In this document: positions 55,640 through 63,870 of the stretch, in pieces
Layout: the number at the start of each line of letters is the position of its first letter
How positions within the stretch are numbered: the first letter of the stretch is position 1
Assembly: GCF_014648775.1 (NCBI RefSeq)
Contig: NZ_BMRT01000004.1
Location: 248,001 to 312,000 of the forward strand
Direction of reading: 5' to 3'
From: Streptomyces abikoensis
GTDB taxonomy: Bacteria > Actinomycetota > Actinomycetes > Streptomycetales > Streptomycetaceae
Length of the DNA stretch: 64,000 nucleotides
Notes under the pieces: generated by a model
The model's database searches: none
Told to the model about the DNA's origin: nothing
What the model saw: only the letters and a program-made list of their open reading frames with translations
Made by a program: the position numbers and the translations under genes

Positions 55640-56134
55640 GTGACGACACGTGGAGTTCTGTATGTGCACTCCGCGCCCCGAGCGCTCTGCCCGCACGTCG
55701 AATGGGCCGTGGGCGGCGTCCTCGGCGCGCGCGTCACCCTCGACTGGATCCGGCAGCCCGCCTCCCCCGGCACCTGGCGCTCCGAGCTCTCCTGGCAGGG
55801 CCAGGTGGGCACCGCCTCCAGACTCGCCTCCGCGCTGCGCGGCTGGCACCTCCTGCGCTTCGAGGTGACGGCCGAACCGTGCGCCACCGCCGAGGGCGAG
55901 CGCTACAGCTCCACCCCCGACCTCGGCATCTTCCACGCCGTCACCGGCATCCACGGCGACATCCTGATCCCCGAGGACCGCCTCCGCGCCGCGCTCTCGC
56001 GCGCCGACCGGGACGGGACGGACCTCCAGGCGGAGGTCGAGAAGCTGCTCGGCAAGCCGTGGGACGACGAACTGGAACCCTTCCGCCACGCGGGCGAGGG
56101 CGCGCCGGTGCGCTGGCTGCACCAGGTGGTCTGA
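55640..56134 (+). CDS. DUF3145 family protein
   Basis: 164 residues from GTG with GGAGGACCCG. Starts TTRGVLYVHSAPRALCPHVE and contains VTLDWIRQPASPGTWRSELS, then HLLRFEVTAEPCATAEGERY. It is a conserved actinobacterial protein of unknown function, possibly sharing a fold with small cytoplasmic enzymes. An upstream in-frame ATG (55532) adds a non-conserved stretch and was rejected. Confidence 0.88.
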   Translation: MTTRGVLYVHSAPRALCPHVEWAVGGVLGARVTLDWIRQPASPGTWRSELSWQGQVGTASRLASALRGWHLLRFEVTAEPCATAEGERYSSTPDLGIFHAVTGIHGDILIPEDRLRAALSRADRDGTDLQAEVEKLLGKPWDDELEPFRHAGEGAPVRWLHQVV

Positions 56135-56184
56135 CGACGGCGGGGTCTTGCCTTCGAGCCCGCTCCAGGCCCTAGCGTCGACGC

Positions 56185-57063
56185 ATGACCTCACCCCTCA
56201 CCGTCACCGTCCTCGGCACCGGCATCATGGGCTTCGCCATGGCCCGCAATCTCGCCCGGGCCGGGCTCTCCGTCCGGGCCTGGAACCGCAGTCACGCCAA
56301 GGCCGAGCCGCTGGCCGCGCACGGTGTCACCGTCGTGGGGACGCCCGCCGAGGCCGTCACCGGCGCCGATGTGGTCGTCACCATGCTCCACGACGGCCCG
56401 GCCGCCCTCGACGTGATGCGCTCCGCCGCCCCCGCCCTGCGCCCCGGGACGGTCTGGGCGCAGTCCACCACCGCCGGGCTCGACGGCACGGCCGCGCTCG
56501 CGGACTTCGCCCGTGAGCACGGGCTCGTCCTGGTCGACGCCCCCGTCCTGGGCACCCGGCGGCCCGCCGAGGAGGGCACGCTCACGGTGCTGGCCGCGGG
56601 TCCCGAGGAGATCCGCGACACCCTGGCGCCCGTCTTCGACGCCATCGGCTCCCGGACCGTCTGGATCGGCGACGACGCGGCGGGCGGCGCCGCGACCCGG
56701 CTCAAGCTCGTCATCAACAGCTGGGTGCTGGCCGTCACCCACGGCACCGCCGAGGCCCTCGCGCTGGCCGACGGGCTGGGCGTGGACCCGGACCGGTTCC
56801 TGGACGCGGTCGCAGGCGGCCCGCTCGACATGGGCTATCTGCGGGCCAAAGCCGGGCTGCTGAGGGACGACGCCCTCACCCCGCCGTCCTTCGCGACCAC
56901 CACGGCCGAGAAGGACGCGCGGCTGATCGTCGCGGCCGGGGAGGCCGCCGGGGTGCGCCTGGACGTCGCGGCGGCGGGCGCCGAGCGCTTCCGCCGGGCG
57001 ATCGAAGCGGGCCACGGCGACGAGGACATGGCGGCCTCGTACTTCGCCAGCTTCACCAAGTGA
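56185..57063 (+). CDS. NAD(P)-dependent oxidoreductase, 3-hydroxyisobutyrate dehydrogenase type
   Basis: 292 residues. Rossmann motif VTVLGTGIMGFAMARNLARA at 6-25, then DVVVTMLHDGPAALDV, WAQSTTAGLDG, FVDAPVLGTRRPAEEG-like substrate loop and catalytic Lys in AATRLKLVINSW. It reduces or oxidises a beta-hydroxyacid-like substrate. Its final codons form part of the tandem repeat that follows. Confidence 0.9.
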   Translation: MTSPLTVTVLGTGIMGFAMARNLARAGLSVRAWNRSHAKAEPLAAHGVTVVGTPAEAVTGADVVVTMLHDGPAALDVMRSAAPALRPGTVWAQSTTAGLDGTAALADFAREHGLVLVDAPVLGTRRPAEEGTLTVLAAGPEEIRDTLAPVFDAIGSRTVWIGDDAAGGAATRLKLVINSWVLAVTHGTAEALALADGLGVDPDRFLDAVAGGPLDMGYLRAKAGLLRDDALTPPSFATTTAEKDARLIVAAGEAAGVRLDVAAAGAERFRRAIEAGHGDEDMAASYFASFTK

Positions 57064-57070
57064 CCGGCTC

Positions 57071-57145
57071 CACGAAGTGAGCGGCTTCACGAAGTGAGCG
57101 GCTTCACGAAGTGAGCGGCTTCACGAAGTGAGCGGCTTCACGAAG
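57071..57145. repeat. Tandem repeat, 17-bp unit, about 4.5 copies
   Basis: The unit CACGAAGTGAGCGGCTT is repeated four times without change, then a partial copy (CACGAAGC). A degenerate first copy (TTCACCAAGTGACCGGCTC) is the 3' end and stop of the oxidoreductase gene. The repeat therefore grew from that gene's end, each unit carrying a new TGA. Confidence 0.85.
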
Positions 57146-57155
57146 CGATGAGCGC

Positions 57156-57190
57156 GGAAGGGCCCGCCCCTGATCGGGGCGGGCCCTTCC
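57156..57190. terminator. Bidirectional terminator between oxidoreductase and fabF
   Basis: A perfect 15-bp stem (GGAAGGGCCCGCCCC) with a TGATC loop between two convergent genes. Confidence 0.88.
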
Positions 57191-57211
57191 GTACAGAGTC
57201 CGTACAGAGCG

Positions 57212-58474
57212 TCAGACCGTGCGCAGCGCCAGCACCACGTTGTGGCCGCCGAAGCCGAACGAGTTGTTGATCGCCGCGATCGTGCCCTGCGGCAGCGGGC
57301 GGGGCTCGCCGCGGACGATGTCCGCGTCGATGTCCTCGTCCAGCTCGTCGACGTTGATGGTCGGCGGGGCCATGCGGTGGTACAGGGCGAGGACGGTCGC
57401 GACCGTCTCGATGCCGCCGGCGCCACCGAGCAGGTGGCCCGTCATCGACTTGGTCGCGGAGACCGCGACGTGGTCGAGGTCGTCGCCCAGGACCTTGCGC
57501 AGCGCCTTGATCTCGGCGGCGTCGCCCTGCGGCGTGGAGGTGGCGTGCGCGTTGAGGTGCACGACCTCCGCCGGCTTCAGGTCGCTGCTGTCGAGCAGGT
57601 TCTGCAGGGCGGCGGCGATGCCGCGGCCCGTCGGCTCCGGCTGCGCGATGTGGTGGCTGTCGGCGGACAGGCCCTGGCCCAGCACCTCGCAGTAGACGCG
57701 GGCGCCGCGCTTCGCGGCGTGCTCGGCCGACTCCAGGACGACGATGCCGGCGCCCTCGCCGAGGACGAAGCCGTCACGGGCCTTGTCGTACGGACGGGAG
57801 GCCTTGGCGGGCTCGTCGTTGTTCTTCGACATCGCCATCATGCTGGCGAACGCCGCGACGGGCAGCGGGTGGATGGCCGCCTCGGTGCCGCCGGCGACGA
57901 CGACGTCGGCGCGGCCGGAGCGGATCATCTCGTAGGCGTAGCCGATGGCCTCGGCGCCCGACGCGCAGGCGCTGACCGGGGTGTGGACGCCCGCCCGGGC
58001 GTTCACCTCCAGGCCGACGTTGGCGGAGGGGCTGTTGGGCATCAGCATCGGCACGGTGTGCGGGGAGACGCGGCGGGCGCCCTTCTCCCGGAGCACGTCG
58101 TACTGGTCGAGCAGGGTGGTCACGCCGCCGATGCCGGAGGCGACGACCGCGCCCAGCCGCTCGGGGGTGACGCCGGCGTCGTCGCCGGCCTTGTCGGTGA
58201 AGCCCGCGTCGGCCCAGGCCTCGCGCGCCGCGATCAGCGCGAACTGCGCCGAGCGGTCCAGCTTGCGGAGCATGGGGCGGGGCAGGACGTCGGCGGGGTC
58301 GACCGCCACGGGGGCGGCGATGCGGACCGGGAGGTCGGCGAAGCGCTCGTTCTCCAGAGGCTTGACGCCGGAGCGGCCGGCGAGCAGGCCCTCCCAGGTC
58401 GAAGCGCTGTCGCCACCCAGCGGTGTGGTTGCGCCGATACCGGTGACGACCACGGTGCGATTGGTCGAGTTCAT
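57212..58474 (-). CDS. fabF: Beta-ketoacyl-ACP synthase II
   Basis: 420 residues. Condensing-enzyme motifs are complete: Cys in VSACASGAEA at about 170, His in LNAHATSTPQGD, and His in MTGHLLGGAGG; FGFGGHNVVLAL near the end. It elongates fatty acyl-ACP in type II synthesis. It is the last gene of the minus-strand fabD-fabH-acpP-fabF cluster. The order and neighbours match the primary fatty acid cluster of Streptomyces. Confidence 0.97.
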   Translation of the reverse strand: MNSTNRTVVVTGIGATTPLGGDSASTWEGLLAGRSGVKPLENERFADLPVRIAAPVAVDPADVLPRPMLRKLDRSAQFALIAAREAWADAGFTDKAGDDAGVTPERLGAVVASGIGGVTTLLDQYDVLREKGARRVSPHTVPMLMPNSPSANVGLEVNARAGVHTPVSACASGAEAIGYAYEMIRSGRADVVVAGGTEAAIHPLPVAAFASMMAMSKNNDEPAKASRPYDKARDGFVLGEGAGIVVLESAEHAAKRGARVYCEVLGQGLSADSHHIAQPEPTGRGIAAALQNLLDSSDLKPAEVVHLNAHATSTPQGDAAEIKALRKVLGDDLDHVAVSATKSMTGHLLGGAGGIETVATVLALYHRMAPPTINVDELDEDIDADIVRGEPRPLPQGTIAAINNSFGFGGHNVVLALRTV

Positions 58475-58541
58475 CGGGATTCTGTCTCCACGTGTAGAGG
58501 TGCTGGAACCGCCACCGCCGGGGTGGCGACGAACGCTACGG

Positions 58542-58793
58542 TCAGGCGGCCTGGTGCTTCAGGATGTAGCCGGCGGCGTCGCCGACGGTCTTCAGGCCCT
58601 TGACGTCCTCGTCGGGGATCTTGACGTCGAAGCGCTCCTCGGCGGCGACGACGACCTCGACCATGGACAGCGAGTCGACGTCCAGGTCGTCGGTGAAGGA
58701 CTTGTCCAGCTGGACGTCCTCGACCGGGATGCCGGCGATCTCGTTGACGATCTCGGCGAGGCCCTTGAGGATCTCTTCCTGGGTGGCGGCCAT
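58542..58793 (-). CDS. acpP: Acyl carrier protein
   Basis: 83 residues. The phosphopantetheine attachment Ser lies in DDLDVDSLSMVEV. Acidic helical protein of the usual ACP size. It carries growing acyl chains between FabD, FabH and FabF. It lies between fabH and fabF, with AGAAGGAGC in front of the ATG. Confidence 0.97.
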   Translation of the reverse strand: MAATQEEILKGLAEIVNEIAGIPVEDVQLDKSFTDDLDVDSLSMVEVVVAAEERFDVKIPDEDVKGLKTVGDAAGYILKHQAA

Positions 58794-58870
58794 GTGCGCG
58801 CTCCTTCTATGTATTGCGATGTGCTGCTGATTAAGGGAACTGCTGGTGCGGCGAGGTCCGGGGAACTCGC

Positions 58871-59875
58871 CTAGGGGAGGGTAACGACCGTGGCGGCGTA
58901 CACGAGACCCGCCCCGAAGCCGATGAGGAGCGCGGTGTCCCCGCTCTTCGCCGCGCCGGTGGCCAGGAGCCGCTCCATCGCGAGCGGAATGGAGGCCGCG
59001 GAGGTGTTGCCCGTGGTCTCCACGTCACGGGCGACCGTGACGCTCTCCGGCAGCTTGAGAGTCTTCACCATCGAATCGATGATCCGCATGTTGGCCTGGT
59101 GCGGGATGAAGACGTCCAGGTCCTCGGGGCTGACGCCCGCCTCGTCCAGCGCCTGCTGGGCGATCTTCGCCATTTCGAAGACGGCCCAGCGGAACACCGC
59201 CTGACCCTCCTGGGTGATGGCGGGGAAGCGGACGTCCGTCTCCTCGCGGTAGACGTCCCAGGCGACGGTCTGCTTGATCGTCTCGGCCTTGTCGCCCTCG
59301 GAGCCCCAGACGACCGGGCCGATGGCGGGCTCGGCGGACGGGCCGACGACCACGGCACCGGCGCCGTCGCCGAACAGGAAGGCCGTCGCGCGGTCCTCCA
59401 GGTCGGTGAGGTCCGAGAGCCGCTCGACGCCGATGACCAGGACGTGCTCGGCGGAGCCGCCGGTCACCATGTCCCGGGCCATGGCCAGGCCGTAGCCGAA
59501 GCCCGCGCAGCCGGCCGAGATGTCGAAGGCGGCGGGCTTGCCCGCGCCCACCTTGTGGGCGATCTCGGTCGCGACGGCCGGGGTCTGCTTGAAGTGCGAC
59601 ACCGTCGAGACGATGACGGCACCGATCCGGTCGGCGGTGATGCCCGCGTCGGCGATCGCCTTGCCGGCGGCCTCCAGGGACATCGCGCTGACGGTCTCCT
59701 CCGGGCCGGCCCAGTGCCGGGTGGCGATGCCCGAGCGCGAGCGGATCCACTCGTCCGAGGAGTCGATGTGCTTGAGGATCTCCTCGTTCGGCACCACGCG
59801 CACGGGACGGTAGCCGCCCACGCCCATGATGCGCGCGTACGCGGCGCCCCTGGCGGGCTTGATCTTCGCGGTCAT
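58871..59875 (-). CDS. fabH: Beta-ketoacyl-ACP synthase III
   Basis: 334 residues. Motifs: Cys in ISAGCAGFGYG at about 122, His in FIPHQANMRI and Asn in TTGNTSAASIP. It starts fatty acid synthesis by condensing acyl-CoA with malonyl-ACP; in Streptomyces it accepts branched starters. The ATG overlaps the fabD stop by 4 bases, so it is coupled to fabD. Confidence 0.97.
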   Translation of the reverse strand: MTAKIKPARGAAYARIMGVGGYRPVRVVPNEEILKHIDSSDEWIRSRSGIATRHWAGPEETVSAMSLEAAGKAIADAGITADRIGAVIVSTVSHFKQTPAVATEIAHKVGAGKPAAFDISAGCAGFGYGLAMARDMVTGGSAEHVLVIGVERLSDLTDLEDRATAFLFGDGAGAVVVGPSAEPAIGPVVWGSEGDKAETIKQTVAWDVYREETDVRFPAITQEGQAVFRWAVFEMAKIAQQALDEAGVSPEDLDVFIPHQANMRIIDSMVKTLKLPESVTVARDVETTGNTSAASIPLAMERLLATGAAKSGDTALLIGFGAGLVYAATVVTLP

Positions 59876-60843
59876 GCTTCTCGGGCTCCTTGTTCGGCCG
59901 GGGCGGCGTCGAGGCCGGCGTGCTCGGCGATGAGCGCGCGGGCGGCGTCGAGGTCCTCCGGGGTCTTGAGCGCGAGCGTAGTGACACCCGGCAGGGCGCG
60001 CTTCGCCAGCCCCACGAGGGTGCCACCGGGCGCCGCCTCGATCATGGCCGTGACGCCCAGCTCCTTGAAGGTCTCCATGCACAGGTCCCAGCGGACCGGG
60101 TTGGCCACCTGGCCGACCAGCCGCGCGACGACCTCGGGGCCGCCGGCCACGACGGCGCCGTCCTTGTTGGAGACGTAACGGGTGTGGGGGGCGGCGGGGG
60201 CCAGCTCGGCGACCGCCGACTCCAGGGCCGAGACGGCCGGTGCCATGTGGTGGGTGTGGAAGGCGCCCGCCACCTTGAGCGGCACCACGCGCCGGGTGCC
60301 CTCGGGCTTGTCCTCGGCCAGCGCCGCCAGCTGCTCCGCCGTACCGGCGGCCACGATCTGGCCCGCGCCGTTGACGTTCGCCGGGGTCAGGCCCAGCTTC
60401 TCCAGGTGCGGCAGGACGACGTCCGGCTCGCCGCCCAGCAGGGCGGCCATCCCGGTCTCGGTGACCGCGGCGGCCTCGGCCATGGCCAGCCCGCGCTTGC
60501 GCACCAGCCGCATGGCCTCCTCCTCGGACAGCACCCCGGTGAGCGCGGCGGCGGCGAGCTCGCCCACGCTGTGCCCGGCGACGGCGCCGACCCGCGCGGC
60601 GAGCTCGGCGCCGGACGGGAAGAGCTGCCCGGCCGAGAGCAGCGCGGAGGCCACCAGCAGCGGCTGGGCCACGGCGGTGTCACGGATCTCGTCGGCGTCG
60701 GCGTTCGTGCCGTAGTGGACAAGGTCCAAGTCGATGGCGTCCGACCACGCACGGAGGCGGTCGGCGACACCGGGGAGGTCGAGCCAGGGGGTCAGGAAGC
60801 CGGGCGTCTGAGCGCCCTGGCCGGGAGCGACGAGTACGAGCAC
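59872..60843 (-). CDS. fabD: Malonyl-CoA:ACP transacylase
   Basis: 323 residues from GTG 60843, which gives VLVLVAPGQGAQTPGF; GTG 60849 adds two residues. The catalytic Ser is in AGHSVGELAAAAL and the His in AGAFHTHHMAP. It loads malonyl groups on ACP. First gene of the cluster, divergent only by spacing from the upstream fasR gene on the same strand. Confidence 0.96.
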   Translation of the reverse strand: MLVLVAPGQGAQTPGFLTPWLDLPGVADRLRAWSDAIDLDLVHYGTNADADEIRDTAVAQPLLVASALLSAGQLFPSGAELAARVGAVAGHSVGELAAAALTGVLSEEEAMRLVRKRGLAMAEAAAVTETGMAALLGGEPDVVLPHLEKLGLTPANVNGAGQIVAAGTAEQLAALAEDKPEGTRRVVPLKVAGAFHTHHMAPAVSALESAVAELAPAAPHTRYVSNKDGAVVAGGPEVVARLVGQVANPVRWDLCMETFKELGVTAMIEAAPGGTLVGLAKRALPGVTTLALKTPEDLDAARALIAEHAGLDAAPAEQGAREA

Positions 60844-60911
60844 CCTCACACTCTCTCTCGTGGACGGCTCCGGCCACCCGTGAGGACAGGGACCAAGAAC
60901 CGTCAGGGGAA

Positions 60912-60928
60912 TTGTTGGCGTTCAACAA
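60912..60928. promoter_or_regulatory. Inverted repeat TTGTTG-N5-CAACAA upstream of fabD
   Basis: The 17-base TTGTTGGCGTTCAACAA is a perfect dyad in the 98-base gap between fasR and fabD, 69 bases before the fabD start. It is the obvious operator candidate for FasR, which is known to bind the fabD promoter in Streptomyces. Confidence 0.6.
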
Positions 60929-60941
60929 AAGCGTAAGTGTG

Positions 60942-62117
60942 TCACTCCGCGTCGGCCAACCGCCCCAGGATCAGCGCGATGCGCAGCGTGAAGGCGGAAC
61001 GAACATCGGAGGGTGACCATCCGGTGACGTCCGTCACACGTCGCAGCCGGTACCGCACGGTGTTGGGATGGACGAACAGCATCCGCGCCGCGCCCTCCAG
61101 GCTGCTGGCCTGCTCCAGATAGACGCTCAGCGTCTCCAGCAGCGCCGAGCCCGCCTCTTCGAGCGGTCTGTAGATCTCCTCCACCAGCTGCTCACGGGCG
61201 GCCGGGTCACCGGCCATCGCCCGCTCCGGCAGGAGGTCGTCGGCCAGCACCGGGCGCGGGGCGTCCGGCCAGGCCGCGCACGCCTTGAGGCCGGCGGCGG
61301 CGGCCTGCGCGGACCTGGTCGCCGCCAGCAGGTCGGGCACCACCGGCCCGGCCACCACCGGGCCCGCCGCGAACGGGCCGATCAGCGCCTTCGCCGCCTG
61401 CAGCGGATTGTCCGAGCCGCCCGCGATCACCACCAGCCGGTCGCCCAGCACGCCGGTGAGCACCTGCAGCTTGGCGTGGCGCGCGGCCCGGCGGATGGCC
61501 TCGACGGTCAGCTCGCTGTCCCCGTTGGGCGCCGTGCCCAGCACCACCGCGACGTGCGTCGGCGCGTTCCAGCCCAGCGCGGCCGCGCGCGAGAGGGCGC
61601 CCTCGTCGGCCTCGCCCGAGAGCACCGCGTTGACGACCAGCGACTCCAGCCGGGCGTCCCAGGCGCCGCGCGCCTCGGCGGCCTGGGCGTACACCTGGGC
61701 CGTGGCGAAGGCGATCTCCCGGGCGTAGACCAGCAGCGCCTCGCGCAGCGCGTTCTCGTCGCCGGGGGCGGCCACCTCGTCGATGGCCGACTCCATGACC
61801 TCGATGGTCGTCCGGACCATCTCCACGGTCTGCCGCAGCGTGATCGCCCGGGTCAGCTCGCGCGGGGCCGTGCCGAACACGTCCGTGCTGATGGCCTGCG
61901 GGGTCTCCGGATGCCGGAACCACTCGGTGAACGCCGCGATGCCGGCCTGGGCGACCAGGCCGATCCACGACCGGTTCTCCGGGGGCATCGCCCGGTACCA
62001 CGACAGCTGGGCGTCCATGCGGGCGATGGCCGCGGCGGCCAGCGTCCCGGAGGACTGTTCCAGGTTGCGGAGGGTGGCGCTGTGGGGGTGCGTGGGGTGA
62101 GCGGCTGGTTCGGGCAC
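60942..62117 (-). CDS. fasR: FasR-type fatty acid synthesis regulator (PucR-like)
   Basis: 391 residues. N-terminal helical domain (AIARMDAQLSWYRAMPPENR), a middle GGDEF-like/CdaR region (APTHVAVVLGTAPNGDSELT) and a C-terminal HTH at 335-385 (LFVHPNTVRYRLRRVTDVTG). Located directly upstream of fabD in the same orientation, as for the FasR activator of Streptomyces. It is expected to raise fabDHPF transcription for membrane lipid and storage lipid synthesis. Confidence 0.93.
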   Translation of the reverse strand: MPEPAAHPTHPHSATLRNLEQSSGTLAAAAIARMDAQLSWYRAMPPENRSWIGLVAQAGIAAFTEWFRHPETPQAISTDVFGTAPRELTRAITLRQTVEMVRTTIEVMESAIDEVAAPGDENALREALLVYAREIAFATAQVYAQAAEARGAWDARLESLVVNAVLSGEADEGALSRAAALGWNAPTHVAVVLGTAPNGDSELTVEAIRRAARHAKLQVLTGVLGDRLVVIAGGSDNPLQAAKALIGPFAAGPVVAGPVVPDLLAATRSAQAAAAGLKACAAWPDAPRPVLADDLLPERAMAGDPAAREQLVEEIYRPLEEAGSALLETLSVYLEQASSLEGAARMLFVHPNTVRYRLRRVTDVTGWSPSDVRSAFTLRIALILGRLADAE

Positions 62118-62198
62118 GGGGACAAGCCTGCCTTATTCGGGTGCGATACGGAGCCGCCGGGACCCCTCCGGGGCTCCCGGCGGGGCTACGGTGGGCCG

Positions 62199-62873
62199 AT
62201 GACGTACGTGCAGCGGGCCGCCGATCGCTTCCGCGGCGGCGATCCGGCGGCCGGGATCGAGACCTGGCACGCCTTCTCCTTCTCGGGCTTCTACGACCCC
62301 GACAATGTACGGTTCGGCCCGCTCGCGGCCTGCAACGAGGAGCGGCTGGCGGGCGGCGCGGGCTTCGCCGAGCATCCGCACCGGGACGTCGAGATCGTCA
62401 CCTGGGTGATCGAGGGCGAGCTCACCCACGAGGACTCCACGGGGCGGGTCGTCACCGTCCGCCCCGGCGACCTCCAGCGGCTGAGCGCCGGCTCCGGCGT
62501 CCGCCACACCGAGCGCAACGCGGGGTCCGTTCCACTGCGGTTTGTCCAGATGTGGCTGACGCCGTCCGAATTCGGGGGCGAACCGTCGTACGAGGTGGTG
62601 CGGGGGATCGCCGACGGGACGCCGTACGCCTTGCGGCGGGCGGAGGCGGTGTTGCACGTCCGGCGCCTGCGGAGTGGTGAGTGCGCGGGGCTGCCGGACG
62701 CGCCCTGGTTGTACGTGCACGTCGTGCGGGGAGCCGTTCGCCTTGACAGCGAGGTGCTGCGGGACGGGGATGCGGCTCGGATTCTCGACGCCTCCGGCGT
62801 GCGGGTCGAGGCGATCGGCTCCGCCGTCGAGGTGCTTGCCTGGGAGATGCACGCCGAGCCGCACTTCGGGTAG
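62199..62873 (+). CDS. Pirin family protein
   Basis: 224 residues. Cupin metal-binding pattern: GFAEHPHRDVEIVTWVIEGE, then RPGDLQRLSAGSGVRHTERN. The C-terminal cupin half is less conserved, as in YhhW-type pirins. Possible quercetinase-like or regulatory function; substrate unknown. It is divergent from fasR. Confidence 0.88.
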   Translation: MTYVQRAADRFRGGDPAAGIETWHAFSFSGFYDPDNVRFGPLAACNEERLAGGAGFAEHPHRDVEIVTWVIEGELTHEDSTGRVVTVRPGDLQRLSAGSGVRHTERNAGSVPLRFVQMWLTPSEFGGEPSYEVVRGIADGTPYALRRAEAVLHVRRLRSGECAGLPDAPWLYVHVVRGAVRLDSEVLRDGDAARILDASGVRVEAIGSAVEVLAWEMHAEPHFG

Positions 62874-62874
62874 C

Positions 62875-62897
62875 CCGGCGCTTCGCGCCGGGTTTTC
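62875..62897. terminator. Terminator between pirin and beta-lactamase genes
   Basis: CCCGGCGC-TTC-GCGCCGGG stem followed by TTTTC; it serves two convergent genes. Confidence 0.88.
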
Positions 62898-62927
62898 GCC
62901 CACCCACCCGCCCGATTGCCCGGAGCG

Positions 62928-63746
62928 TTATCGCTGACGGAGTTCGTTGATCACCGCGTCCGTCAGGAGGGGCCACGCCTCGATGGCCCAGGAGCCGAAG
63001 GCGCGGTCCGCGAGGGCGACGCAGGCCGCTCCCAGCTCCGGGTCGACCCACAGGAACGTGCCGGACTGCCCGAAGTGGCCGAAGGTCCGCGGCGAGGACG
63101 ACGTGCCCGTCCAGTGCGGGGACTTCCCGTCGCGGATCTCGAAGCCGAGGCCCCAGTCGTTGGGCCGCTGGTGCCCGTAGCCGGGCAGGACGCCCGTGAC
63201 ACCCGGGAAGACCACCGTCGTGGCCTCGTCCAGCGTGGTGCGTGACAGCAGGCGCGGCGCCTGGAGCTCGGCGGCGAAGCGGGCCAGGTCGTCCACCGTC
63301 GAGACGCCGTCCTTGGCGGGCGAGCCGGGGAGGTCGGTGGAGGTCATGCCGAGGGGCTCCAGCACGGCCTGCCGCAGGTACTCGGCGAAGGGGATGTCCG
63401 TGGCCTTGGCGATGTGGTCGCCGAGGGCGTCGAAGCCGGCGTTGGAGTACAGCCGCCGGGTGCCCGGCTCCGCCATGGAGCGGTCCTCGTCGAAGGCGAG
63501 GCCGGAGGTGTGGGCGAGGAGATGACGCACCGTGGCACCGGGCGGGCCGGCCGGCTCGGCGAGCTCGATCGCGCCTTCCTCGACGGCGATCAGCGCGGCG
63601 TACGCGGCCAGCGGTTTGGTGACGGAGGCCAGCGGGAAACGGTGCCGGGTCGGGCCGTGGGCACCCGCGATGGTGCCGTCGGCGCGCACGACCGCCGCCG
63701 CCGCGGTCTTGACGGGCCAGTTCTCGATCATCCGCAGGCTTTCCAT
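62928..63746 (-). CDS. Serine beta-lactamase/DD-peptidase family protein
   Basis: 272 residues. Catalytic motifs: Ser-x-x-Lys in LASVTKPLAAY, Tyr-x-Asn in LYSNAGFDALG, and HxG in FGHFGQSGTFLW. No signal peptide, so probably a cytoplasmic esterase-type member rather than a true beta-lactamase. The start could be ATG 63746 or 63731; neither has a strong ribosome-binding site. Confidence 0.9.
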   Translation of the reverse strand: MESLRMIENWPVKTAAAAVVRADGTIAGAHGPTRHRFPLASVTKPLAAYAALIAVEEGAIELAEPAGPPGATVRHLLAHTSGLAFDEDRSMAEPGTRRLYSNAGFDALGDHIAKATDIPFAEYLRQAVLEPLGMTSTDLPGSPAKDGVSTVDDLARFAAELQAPRLLSRTTLDEATTVVFPGVTGVLPGYGHQRPNDWGLGFEIRDGKSPHWTGTSSSPRTFGHFGQSGTFLWVDPELGAACVALADRAFGSWAIEAWPLLTDAVINELRQR

Positions 63747-63799
63747 GGCAAGGAGCCTAACGCGGCACGGGATCGGGCCGGATCACGTCGGAATCCCGC

Positions 63800-63830
63800 T
63801 TGCTTCGAGTGCACTCCAAGTCTCTAGCGT
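63800..63830 (+). promoter_or_regulatory. MerR-type promoter with 19-bp spacer and palindrome
   Basis: A -35 element TTGCTT (63800-63805) and a -10-like TAGCGT (63825-63830) are 19 bp apart, the long spacer typical of MerR-controlled promoters. The spacer holds the palindrome GAGTGCACTC (63807-63816). It lies 40 bases before the MerR gene start, so autoregulation is expected. Confidence 0.7.
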
Positions 63831-63870
63831 TGGGGACGCACCGCACGGGGCGAGCGAGGGGGAAGCGGCA

